Origin: Wolbachia endosymbiont of Cylisticus convexus | GTDB taxonomy: Bacteria; Pseudomonadota; Alphaproteobacteria; Rickettsiales; Anaplasmataceae | Length of the DNA: 14,430 nt | Assembly: GCF_003344345.1 (NCBI RefSeq) | Contig: NZ_QPIP01000034.1 | Location: 1 to 14,430 of the forward strand | Direction of reading: 5' to 3' | In this document: piece by piece, positions 1 through 6,729 of the stretch | Position numbering within the stretch: position 1 is the stretch's first letter | Layout of the letters: each line of letters opens with the position of its first letter | Made by a program: the position numbers and the translations under genes | The notes under the pieces: model-generated | Told to the model about the DNA's origin: nothing | The model's database searches: none | What the model saw: the letters and a program-made list of their open reading frames with translations, nothing else

Positions 1-29
1 CTATAGCGTCATACAATTGCTCATCCTTT

Positions 30-116
30 CTATCCTGCTCTCGTCTTTTTATTTTTATCTATGCATTCACCTAATTTATCTGCATTAGTAGTTAGTGCAG
101 TTATATCTATACCCAT
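30..116 (-). pseudogene. Broken N-terminal stub of an unrecognised small protein
   Basis: A minus-strand ATG at 116 opens a 28-codon frame beginning MGIDITALTTNADKLGECID and ending at a stop at 30-32. Shifting frame in the A-rich run near 45-58 lets the reading continue to the window edge as charged sequence (RREQDRKDEQLYDAI). That looks like one gene broken by a homopolymer indel. The style (short, helical, charged) resembles small accessory or phage-associated proteins of Wolbachia, but I do not recognise the family. The rest lies outside the window, so it is not certain that this is a pseudogene rather than a short real ORF. Confidence 0.35.
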
Positions 117-373
117 ACTAAAACCTCAATATTAAAAGCTATTTAAGTTGTCAGCACAAACTAACAACCAAGAAGTTTGACTTCTAATTTGAGCTAGATG
201 TGATCGAAATATAGGTGAAAAGGCAGAAAACTAGTTTCTATTAGAAAATCTGTTGTCATAGTTGAACCTCACTTTAGCACTTGTCTACTATTTTAACTAT
301 TTTATCTTAAAAAATAATAAATGTGGCTAAACTGTGAAGCATGAGTGCTGCTGAAAGAGATAAACCAATGTTT
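117..373. other. AT-rich intergenic stretch downstream of gmk
   Basis: I find no supported gene in this stretch, which separates gmk from the stub at the left edge. The only structure seen is a small hairpin at 171-185 (6-bp arms agaagt/acttct, 3-base loop). It has no clean T-tract, so it is not called a terminator. Confidence 0.5.
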
Positions 374-982
374 TTATAGATCTTTCAAACTTGGTTTTTC
401 TTTTAGTTTTTTAAGTCTTTCTTTATTTAGTATGGAGCTTATCTCTTCTACACTTTTATTAATATCATCGTTGATTATTACATAATCATATTTACCACGT
501 TTGCTTATCTCTTTTTGAGCTTCGGCTAATCTGCGCTCTATTTCACTTGCATCATCACTATTACGCCTTTGTAGGCGCAGCCTAAGCTCTTCCATTGAAG
601 GGGGAAGTATAAAAACACTTACAACTTTTTCTCTTAAGGTTTTAAACAAATAGAATGCTCCTTGCCAATCTATATTCAGTAAAACGTTTATTCCACTACT
701 CAGATTTTGTTCTATAAAATCTTTTGGTATACCGTAGAAATTCTCAAAAACTTTGGCATATTCAAGCATTTGACCAGCTTTGCATAGTTCATGAAACTTT
801 TCTTCAGTAACGAAAAAATAGTCTTTTCCATTTACTTCACCGGAACGAGGCTTGCGTGTAGTCATAGAAACAGACATAACTAAATTAGTTGATTGCTCAA
901 GTAATTTTTCTGATATAGTAGTTTTTCCAGCTCCAGAAGGAGAGGATAGAATCAATAGTATGCCCTCATTTTTTACGGTCAT
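374..982 (-). CDS. gmk: Guanylate kinase
   Basis: Guanylate kinase phosphorylates GMP (and dGMP) to GDP with ATP in the cytoplasm, an essential step of purine nucleotide supply. The 202-residue length is normal for the bacterial enzyme. The P-loop SSPSGAGKTT is at residues 13-22. The family signature TTRKPRSGEVNGKDYFF at about 41-57 carries the GMP-contacting Arg and Tyr positions, and NIDWQGA at about 103-109 matches the region after the GMP-binding segment. The lid is Arg-rich (RLRLQRRNSDD). The ATG at 982 is chosen because it puts the P-loop at the usual distance from the N-terminus; there is no strong Shine-Dalgarno. A TATAAT-like hexamer at 1012-1017 (minus strand) may be its -10 element. 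The gene follows the pentapeptide-repeat gene by about 40 bases on the same strand, so co-transcription is also possible. Confidence 0.97.
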   Translation of the reverse strand: MTVKNEGILLILSSPSGAGKTTISEKLLEQSTNLVMSVSMTTRKPRSGEVNGKDYFFVTEEKFHELCKAGQMLEYAKVFENFYGIPKDFIEQNLSSGINVLLNIDWQGAFYLFKTLREKVVSVFILPPSMEELRLRLQRRNSDDASEIERRLAEAQKEISKRGKYDYVIINDDINKSVEEISSILNKERLKKLKEKPSLKDL

Positions 983-1011
983 TTTTCTTTTTTACGTAAT
1001 TTTACAAATAC

Positions 1012-1017
1012 ATTATA
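1012..1017 (-). promoter_or_regulatory. Possible -10 box for gmk
   Basis: The minus strand reads TATAAT here, 29 bases upstream of the gmk ATG. No good -35 exists at 16-18 bases (the best TTGACT lies 27 bases away), so this is either a weak promoter or a chance match in AT-rich DNA. Confidence 0.25.
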
Positions 1018-1024
1018 GAGTTTT

Positions 1025-2800
1025 TTAAGACTTTGTATTTTTTGAGTCAAAGTTTAAAATACTAGAGCCCTCTAAATTAGAATTTGATAAATTGGTACCA
1101 ATAAGAGAGGAATTATCAAAGACAGTATAACGTAAATCAGTTTTTTCAAGATTTGCCTTATTCAAATTAACGTTTATAAACTTTGCTCTACTTAATATTG
1201 AATTAGAAAAATTAGCATTTTCTAAATTCATATCCTTGAACTCAAAGTAAGAATAATTTACATCAAATTTTTCACCCTGTGATATTTTCTCTTGCAAATC
1301 TCCAATTGAAGTTATGGCATCCTCTAGACCTGTAATTTTTGCCTGTCCCTGATTGTCGATCAAAATTGAATTATCAAATTTGCAATCTGTTAAATGAATA
1401 TCAGCAATTGAACTTTTATATATGCTTGAAGAGTGAAAAGACATATCACTCATTGTTGAATTACTCAAATTGCCAAGAAAGAAACTAGTTTTCCTAAAGG
1501 CATTATCATAAAACACAGAAGATCTAAAATCACTTTCAATGAAGTTTGAATTAGTTACTTTTAAATTAGACCACTTTGAGTTATCAGCTAATAATTTGAA
1601 GAATATTGAATTTTCTATCTCACTGAAATCAATATTATGGTGGGAAAGCGTACTATTGTAAATTTGAGAGTCTTGAATTTTCGTCTTATACATTGAGGTT
1701 GTAGAAAGATCTGAATCTTCTATTTTTGCAGAGGTAAACAATGAATGGTCAAAGAACGAACCATTCATGTCAGAATTCACAACTTTAGTATTATGAAACT
1801 TTCCGTGACAAATGTTAGCATCATAGGCATTAACTTTATACAATTCACTAAAACTAAAATCAATATTAGATAAATCAGCATCCTGAAGATCTGCTTCAGA
1901 AACATATGCATGTTTTATCTTGGAACCATTTAGTATAGATTTAACGAAGTTTGAATTATCCCCTTTCACATAGGAAATTTGTGAATTGCTTAAATTGGCT
2001 TTTTCGAAATTACTATCCACTATAATGGAAGAATTAAAATAGGCGTTCGAAAGATTGCTACCTGTAAAATCCGATTTTTTTATTTCAGCACCGTATATAT
2101 TAGCATTTTTTAGTGAAGAAAATTGTATTTTTAGCTTGTATACATCCACTCCAAAGAAACTTGCATTGTCGAAATTATTCCTCTGCATAACAGTATCGTT
2201 TATTTCACTATCACTAAAATTTATGTAGCTAGCATTTGAGTTTGATAAATCGGAGAAATTCATTTTTACATTCAAAAATTTGGTATGCAAACCAATTATA
2301 TTACGCATACTTACTTTGTTGAGGTTAGAATTGATAAAATCAGCATAACTGATATTAGACTGATCAAATATGATATCTGTTAAATTTGCAGAAGCAAATT
2401 TTGAAAAACTCAAATTTGTGCCTTTTATTTTAACGCCATGTAAATTAGCATTGGAAAAATTAGCATCACGTAAATCAACGTCGATAAAAGACACATCTGA
2501 TAAATCGGTGTTAGAAAAATCGGCACCAATCAAACTCACTCCGTCAAAAATAGATTTATTTAAATATAATTGACTAAAATTAGCCCCATTTAAATTAGGG
2601 CCAAAACCTTTCCTAAAATCTTGTGGAACCCCTGCTTTGTTGCACTGTACTAAAAACTTAGCAAAATCTTTTGTATTGTAAGATACGTATTTTATATCGT
2701 GCAGAGCGCTTAAAAAATCATTAATTGGATTTTTTTCATCATCTCCATAGCATAAATGACCAACTAAAATTAATATCAAAAGTCTAATTATTTTTTGCAT
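1025..2800 (-). CDS. Exported pentapeptide-repeat protein
   Basis: A 591-residue protein with a likely Sec signal peptide (basic MQKIIR then a hydrophobic LLILILVG core; cleavage probably near residues 18-20). From about residue 66 onward it is almost entirely pentapeptide repeats of the A(N/D)(L/F)xx type, for example ANFSNANLHG and ADFSNTDLSDVSF. These should fold into a right-handed quadrilateral beta-helix. The array is interrupted at about 488-518 by a non-repeat helical segment (GLEDAITSIGDLQEKISQGE), then resumes for about 65 residues. The sequence is rich in Asn and Ser. Its start overlaps the end of the upstream ankyrin gene by 17 bases, so the two are probably translationally coupled. 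Pentapeptide proteins have varied roles (topoisomerase mimicry, scaffolds, secreted effectors). The function is unknown here, but export argues against a cytosolic gyrase-protecting role. Confidence 0.92.
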   Translation of the reverse strand: MQKIIRLLILILVGHLCYGDDEKNPINDFLSALHDIKYVSYNTKDFAKFLVQCNKAGVPQDFRKGFGPNLNGANFSQLYLNKSIFDGVSLIGADFSNTDLSDVSFIDVDLRDANFSNANLHGVKIKGTNLSFSKFASANLTDIIFDQSNISYADFINSNLNKVSMRNIIGLHTKFLNVKMNFSDLSNSNASYINFSDSEINDTVMQRNNFDNASFFGVDVYKLKIQFSSLKNANIYGAEIKKSDFTGSNLSNAYFNSSIIVDSNFEKANLSNSQISYVKGDNSNFVKSILNGSKIKHAYVSEADLQDADLSNIDFSFSELYKVNAYDANICHGKFHNTKVVNSDMNGSFFDHSLFTSAKIEDSDLSTTSMYKTKIQDSQIYNSTLSHHNIDFSEIENSIFFKLLADNSKWSNLKVTNSNFIESDFRSSVFYDNAFRKTSFFLGNLSNSTMSDMSFHSSSIYKSSIADIHLTDCKFDNSILIDNQGQAKITGLEDAITSIGDLQEKISQGEKFDVNYSYFEFKDMNLENANFSNSILSRAKFINVNLNKANLEKTDLRYTVFDNSSLIGTNLSNSNLEGSSILNFDSKNTKS

Positions 2801-3809
2801 CGCAGGTAGTTTCTTTTGTTTTTATAGCAAAGTTATACATATCTGAGTTTTCTTCATTGTTTATTTCTTTATCCTCCAAAAGATATGGCATCATTTCGGC
2901 AATTGCATTTATTATATCGATCTGCTTTTTCTCGATTGCTATGTCAATAGGGGATTTAAAATTATTACCAACTGCTCTAGGGTCAGCACCTTGTAATAAG
3001 AGAAAACGAACTGTGTCTATTTGACCTTGCTTCACTGCATAAATTAGAGGAGTATCACCCAATTTATTTCTAAAACTTAATATCTCTTGAATTGTTAATC
3101 CAATTTTTTCTAGCTTATTTATTACTCCTCTTAAACAAATTAAGTTACCCTTCTTGATGCAGTAAAAAAATTGCTTACTGTAATCATCAGTAAATATAGT
3201 TGTAGGAAGATGCTCATTGAGGCTATCATATTGTCGCTTATATATCGACTTGCTTCTATGGCTCCATTCTTTTTTCATTTCTTTGTTTAGCTTTGTCCAT
3301 TTTTCGCTTTCTTCATTTTCTTTGTTCACAGGTGTTATGTTGTTAGGCTGTTCTTCTTTCTTTTTCTCTGTTAATTGGCTTGTTGAAAGTTCGGTGTCTT
3401 TTATGCTAACCTCCTCTTCAGGCTGTAGGTTTGTTTGATTATTGTGACTGATTTTCTTCTCTTCAGGTTCTTCTTCTTTTTCTTCTAATAAAGGACTTGT
3501 TGAAAATTCGGTATCTTTTATATTAATCTTCTCTTCAGGCTGTAGGTTTGTTTGTATATTTTCATTACTTGAAGGTACTTCGACTACATTTATTGAGTCT
3601 TGGTCTGTGCTTTCCTTTAGTGATTCACTCTCACTCATAAGCGAAGGAATTTTATCCTCTTTATCATCGCTTTCAGCATCAGTATTGCTTTTCGATTCGT
3701 CTTCTTGATTTATGCTGCTTTCATTTTTATTTTCTTCAGGCTGCTCTGCAGCAAGCAGGTTAGATATAACGATTAATAGTATGAAGAATACTTTATATTT
3801 CATAAACAT
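2784..3809 (-). CDS. Exported ankyrin-repeat protein with acidic low-complexity region
   Basis: A 341-residue protein. Residues 1-21 form a signal peptide (KYKVFFILLIVISNLLA, then A|E). Residues 22-170 are a Glu/Ser/Asn-rich, probably disordered region that contains two copies of a 39-residue unit (QTNLQPEE...IKDTE...STS at 86 and 125). Residues 212-312 hold two to three ankyrin repeats; the clearest is at about 249-281 (GDTPLIYAVKQGQIDTVRF, then LLLQGADPRAV), followed by a second with SPIDIAIEKKQIDIINA. Ankyrin repeats bind proteins and are common among Wolbachia candidate effectors. The gene is the first of a pair with the pentapeptide-repeat gene (17-base overlap), which suggests coordinated export and perhaps a shared envelope or host-facing role. 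The start could also be the Met at residue 3; neither has a clear Shine-Dalgarno. The specific target is unknown. Confidence 0.92.
   Translation of the reverse strand: MFMKYKVFFILLIVISNLLAAEQPEENKNESSINQEDESKSNTDAESDDKEDKIPSLMSESESLKESTDQDSINVVEVPSSNENIQTNLQPEEKINIKDTEFSTSPLLEEKEEEPEEKKISHNNQTNLQPEEEVSIKDTELSTSQLTEKKKEEQPNNITPVNKENEESEKWTKLNKEMKKEWSHRSKSIYKRQYDSLNEHLPTTIFTDDYSKQFFYCIKKGNLICLRGVINKLEKIGLTIQEILSFRNKLGDTPLIYAVKQGQIDTVRFLLLQGADPRAVGNNFKSPIDIAIEKKQIDIINAIAEMMPYLLEDKEINNEENSDMYNFAIKTKETTCDAKNN
3379..3554. repeat. Tandem duplication (117-base period) inside the ankyrin gene
   Basis: A 59-base block at 3379-3437 recurs at 3496-3554, both ending in caggctgtaggtttgtttg, with only a few differences. 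The 117-base offset equals 39 codons, so the reading frame is kept and the protein gains a repeated acidic segment. It looks like a fairly young in-frame tandem duplication. Confidence 0.85.
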
Positions 3810-3836
3810 TGCAAATATAGGCTTAATTAAAATGAT

Positions 3837-3866
3837 ACTATAATCAAATGATTAATCTACAGTAAA
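3837..3866 (-). promoter_or_regulatory. Possible promoter of the ankyrin/pentapeptide pair
   Basis: On the minus strand, TTTACT (3866-3861) and TATAGT (3842-3837) are separated by 18 bases. Transcription would start about 20 bases before the ankyrin ATG. The match is moderate, in AT-rich DNA. Confidence 0.35.
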
Positions 3867-4035
3867 AAGTGCCTTAGTTATACTATACAAAAAGGATATC
3901 TGCGAAGAATAGGAAAATTTTTAGTACATAAATACAGCTCAAATAAGAATGCTTCCTTTGGTATGCACTATAGGTATAACTTTTTTCATAATTCTCATGT
4001 ATAAAACAGCATAATTTGTATTTTAGGAGTAATTT

Positions 4036-4320
4036 ATGCTTACAAAGTGTGCTAAACTGATTTCATGTGAGGAAAGTGGAAATAAGCAGTTCGTAGTTTA
4101 TAATGCCAAAGCATGTGACGGTGATGAAAGATTTAGTTTTTTTACTAAGATGGAAGAAGACGAAAACGAAGGTGAATTACCTAGTACTTGCCCAGTAGGT
4201 AGTCTAGTAGATGTTTATTATAACCCTGAGTACTGTTTAGAAGAAAATCATTCCTGCTACGCAGAGTATATGCAATTCTCAGCTGATGATCACTGTAAAG
4301 CTGATTGTGGGGTTTTCTAG
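4036..4320 (+). CDS. Small cysteine-rich hypothetical protein
   Basis: A 94-residue protein with a good Shine-Dalgarno (AGGAGT at 4025-4030) five bases before the ATG, which makes it a credible gene. It has eight cysteines, at 5, 11, 27, 52, 67, 74, 87 and 91, and an acidic middle (MEEDENEGELP). No signal peptide or membrane segment is visible. The cysteines are not arranged as CxxC zinc knuckles. Their even number would suit four disulfides if the protein is exported by a non-Sec route, or metal or redox chemistry if it stays inside. It is monocistronic, divergent from the ankyrin gene and with an orphan leader downstream. I do not recognise the family; it may be lineage-restricted. Confidence 0.8.
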   Translation: MLTKCAKLISCEESGNKQFVVYNAKACDGDERFSFFTKMEEDENEGELPSTCPVGSLVDVYYNPEYCLEENHSCYAEYMQFSADDHCKADCGVF

Positions 4321-4356
4321 ATTATCTATTGCTATCTATTAGTAGAAATTAACTTA

Positions 4357-4393
4357 CAGCGTATGGCAGACAATAACTGTATGTCACACGCTG
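4357..4393. repeat. Dyad containing a short dispersed motif
   Basis: The outer arms cagcgt (4357-4362) and acgctg (4388-4393) are complementary. The right arm lies in gtcacacgctgg, the reverse complement of ccagcgtgtgac. The same ccagcgtgtg core appears at 10339-10348 beside the IS481-like element. From memory this motif is part of a palindromic repeat scattered through Wolbachia genomes, but only two partial copies are visible here. The inner stem pairs poorly and the T-run lies 20 bases away, so a terminator role is weak. Confidence 0.3.
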
Positions 4394-4440
4394 GCTTTGT
4401 GTTTATAGTATTTTTTTTGCAAATAAATGCAAAAAATTAC

Positions 4441-4468
4441 TTGACATATTTTGTAACTTGATTATTCT
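4441..4468 (+). promoter_or_regulatory. Orphan sigma-70-like promoter
   Basis: TTGACA (perfect -35, 4441-4446), a 16-base spacer, then TATTCT (4463-4468). Transcription would start near 4475 and run toward 4645, yet no gene of normal length lies on this strand before pyrB, which faces the other way. Confidence 0.45.
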
Positions 4469-4512
4469 CAATGAAAATGAGGGTATTTTAGAGCTCGAAA
4501 TTCACCTTATTC

Positions 4513-4526
4513 AAGTCTGCAGACTT
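4513..4526. repeat. Perfect 14-bp palindrome
   Basis: AAGTCTGCAGACTT equals its own reverse complement with no spacer. It lies about 40 bases downstream of the orphan promoter's expected start, where it could be an operator or a dimeric protein-binding site. It is unusually GC-containing for this AT-rich interval. Confidence 0.6.
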
Positions 4527-4644
4527 TTCAATTAATTTCTCAATAAAAAATATAGCACAGTCTACTTCAGTGCATATAAGTGTGCTTAATTTCTGTCATA
4601 AGGTGTGTTGTATTTTCTCTAAATTTTTTTATAGGAGGATCATT

Positions 4645-4662
4645 ATGTCTAAAATTCCTTAA
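4645..4662 (+). other. Five-codon ORF (MSKIP) behind a perfect Shine-Dalgarno
   Basis: AGGAGG at 4633-4638 is a perfect ribosome-binding site, six bases before an ATG that opens only MSKIP and a TAA. A site this good is uncommon in the window. With the orphan promoter 180 bases upstream, this looks like the 5' end of a gene whose body was lost, or the end of a small regulatory RNA with a mini-ORF. It cannot be a pyrB leader, because pyrB is on the opposite strand and converges to within 10 bases. Confidence 0.4.
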
Positions 4663-4670
4663 ACATTAAT

Positions 4671-5549
4671 TTAATTTATTAAATAGTGCAGTACTGCTTT
4701 ACGCGTTGCTAATCCAAACTTTACTTGCTGTAAAATAACACAATCTGCTATATCATTGCTAATTTCAATTCCTCTATTGATTGGCCCTGGGTGCATAACA
4801 ATTGCATCGGGTTTTGCGTGCGATAGTTTTTGTGCATCAAGTCCATACAAATAAAAATATTCTTTTTCCGAAGAACTATTATTCATGCGCTCTTTTTGCA
4901 ATCTCAAAAGCATAATTACATCAGCATCCTTTATACCTTCAGTTAATGAGTAATGAGTTGAATCTACTTCAGGAAAATGCTTACAAATCAAAGTTGGTGG
5001 TGCAACCAAGCTTATTTTTGCTCCAAACATTTTTAGCAATCTTATATTTGACCTTGCAACTCTACTGTGCAAAATATCTCCACATATTACAACTTTGAGA
5101 TCCTTTATTTGCTTTTTATGACTGATAATTACGAGATAATCTGCAAGAGCTTGAGTTGGATGTTCATTGCTTCCATCACCCGCGTTAATTAGCGAGTAGT
5201 TAACATGCTTTACCAGTGTATTAATGATACCACTACTTTTATGCCTGATTATCATATAGTCAGGATTCATTGCATTTAATGTTTTTATCATATCTTTTAG
5301 ATCTTCTCCTTTGTTAACGGAAGAAGATTTTATTGGCAAAGTTACAACATTTGCTCCAAGGCTTTTTGCCGCTATTTCAAAAGATGCAAGTGTGCGTGTT
5401 GAATCTTCAAAAAATAAGTTTATTACTATCTTGTTTTTTAGAATATGGCTAGTTTCTGTTTCAAGATATTGGTTGGCTAACTTAGTTATATTTTCTACAT
5501 CACTGACTGTGAGATCTGAGATATTTAACAGATTCCTTTTTTTGTTCAT
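4671..5549 (-). CDS. pyrB: Aspartate carbamoyltransferase catalytic subunit
   Basis: The enzyme condenses carbamoyl phosphate and aspartate to carbamoyl-aspartate, the committed step of pyrimidine synthesis, in the cytoplasm. At 292 residues it is near the usual 300-310. The carbamoyl-phosphate signature FFEDSTRT is at about 46-53, followed by SFEIAAKSLGANV. The mobile loop SSVNKGED is at about 76-83, HPTQALADYL at 130-139 and MHPGPINRGIEI at about 252-263. These identify ATCase rather than ornithine carbamoyltransferase. A GGGAG Shine-Dalgarno just before the ATG at 5549 supports the start. No pyrI regulatory subunit is nearby, so it is probably an unregulated catalytic trimer. The gene stands alone between the orphan leader and the iron-binding protein gene. 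Confidence 0.96.
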   Translation of the reverse strand: MNKKRNLLNISDLTVSDVENITKLANQYLETETSHILKNKIVINLFFEDSTRTLASFEIAAKSLGANVVTLPIKSSSVNKGEDLKDMIKTLNAMNPDYMIIRHKSSGIINTLVKHVNYSLINAGDGSNEHPTQALADYLVIISHKKQIKDLKVVICGDILHSRVARSNIRLLKMFGAKISLVAPPTLICKHFPEVDSTHYSLTEGIKDADVIMLLRLQKERMNNSSSEKEYFYLYGLDAQKLSHAKPDAIVMHPGPINRGIEISNDIADCVILQQVKFGLATRKAVLHYLIN

Positions 5550-5631
5550 AGCTCCCTTTTTGAGCTTATTCTACTTTCTTAATTATTATTTTTCAACTCT
5601 ACAGTTATAAAATAGAATAGAAGAAAGACTA

Positions 5632-6648
5632 TTATTTCCACTTACACTCGTCTGCTATCATAATAGCCTCAAAGAGGTGCTTCTCAAGCTCACTTATAGG
5701 TAGATCACTTTGTGGATAACTTCCCCAAGATTTTAATACATCAGAAGTTTCAATACCTTCAACAATGGGATATTCTTGATTTTTTTCAGCATATAATTCT
5801 TGAGCCTGTTTACTTACAAAAAATTCCAATAAAGCTATAGCATTTTCTCTGTTTTTTGCGTTTTTTGTTACTGCTGCGCCACTAAGATTCACCATTACAC
5901 CATCATTAGGAAAGAAAGCTCCTAGTTTATCTGTAACACTTTTCTTATTTTTTGACGAAAGAATTCTTGCAAAGTAGTAGCTGTTTACTATTGCAACATC
6001 CCCTTCACCAGCGGCTACAGCATAGATTTGGTCTGTGTCACCACCACTTGGCTTTCTTGCCATGTTGTTCACAATTCCACTAACCCATTCCTTGGTATTT
6101 TCAAATCCATTTTTTGTAATCATAAAAGCAATCAATGATCGGTTATATGGACTTGTGGAAGAACGCACTAATATTTTCCCTTTCCATTTTTCATTTGCTA
6201 AATCTTCGTAGGTACTTAATTCTTTAGGATCTACTGATTCTTTATTGTAAACCAATATTCTGGCTCTTTTTGTAAGGCCAAACCAATAATCTTCACTATC
6301 TCTAAATTTTGCAGATATGGCATTTTTTAGAACCTCTGAATCCACTTGAGACAAAAGCCCTCTTTTTTTTGCTAAAATCAAATTCACCACATCTGCGGTT
6401 AAAAATAAATCAGCTTCACCACCATTTTCCATACGTGAAAGTAACTGAGAATAGTCGTCGATGATATAACGTACCTTGATACCCGTATTTTTTGTAAATT
6501 CATCAAATAAACTATGTACCAATTCTTCTTTACGTGATGAATAAACATTTACTACTTGCGAATCATCAATTCCGCTATTTTTATATAAAAAATTAACGAC
6601 TATCAATACAACCGCTACTAGAGATGCGAATATTAAAGCTTTTTTCAT
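5632..6648 (-). CDS. Fe(3+)-type ABC transporter substrate-binding protein
   Basis: A periplasmic solute-binding protein of the FbpA/FutA/AfuA type, which captures ferric iron and delivers it to an inner-membrane ABC permease. The mature part starts VVNVYSSRKEELVHSLFDEF, the usual opening of this family. Later come GEADLFLTADVVNL, the LVYNKESVDPKELSTYEDLA segment, and SYYFARIL, which contains the paired Tyr residues that contact iron in FbpA-like proteins. I place the start at the ATG at 6648 (338 residues, MKKALIFASLVAVVLIVVNF signal peptide or anchor). The frame can be extended four codons to a TTG at 6660, but the GAAGGGA Shine-Dalgarno (6662-6668) would sit directly against that TTG. There is no lipobox Cys. 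The permease and ATPase genes are not in the window, so it works with partners encoded elsewhere. Specificity for iron is inferred from family resemblance. Confidence 0.9.
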   Translation of the reverse strand: MKKALIFASLVAVVLIVVNFLYKNSGIDDSQVVNVYSSRKEELVHSLFDEFTKNTGIKVRYIIDDYSQLLSRMENGGEADLFLTADVVNLILAKKRGLLSQVDSEVLKNAISAKFRDSEDYWFGLTKRARILVYNKESVDPKELSTYEDLANEKWKGKILVRSSTSPYNRSLIAFMITKNGFENTKEWVSGIVNNMARKPSGGDTDQIYAVAAGEGDVAIVNSYYFARILSSKNKKSVTDKLGAFFPNDGVMVNLSGAAVTKNAKNRENAIALLEFFVSKQAQELYAEKNQEYPIVEGIETSDVLKSWGSYPQSDLPISELEKHLFEAIMIADECKWK

Positions 6649-6729
6649 ATCATAAAACAAATCCCTTCATTTTAAGATACTCAAATAGCAAGGTTCTGGC
6701 AAGTGCCAATAAGGGGCATTGAAATTCAT

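Noticed and set aside
1024..1058. Hairpin with arms around actttg/caaagt at the end of the pentapeptide gene
   Set aside because: AT-rich, one bulged base, a 12-base loop and no T-run on the transcribed strand, so it is not a credible intrinsic terminator.
2370..2573. 67-codon plus-strand frame with repeating LEKLA/LEKSA
   Set aside because: It is the antisense of pentapeptide repeats, whose periodicity produces a repeat-like shadow.
3217..3438. 73-codon plus-strand frame rich in Ser, Phe and Leu
   Set aside because: It is the antisense of the Glu/Lys-rich ankyrin gene, which produces hydrophobic shadow frames; no ribosome-binding site.
6649..6660. TTG start adding four residues to the iron-binding protein
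   Set aside because: The only Shine-Dalgarno-like sequence lies directly against the TTG, which is too close; the ATG at 6648 begins a normal signal peptide.
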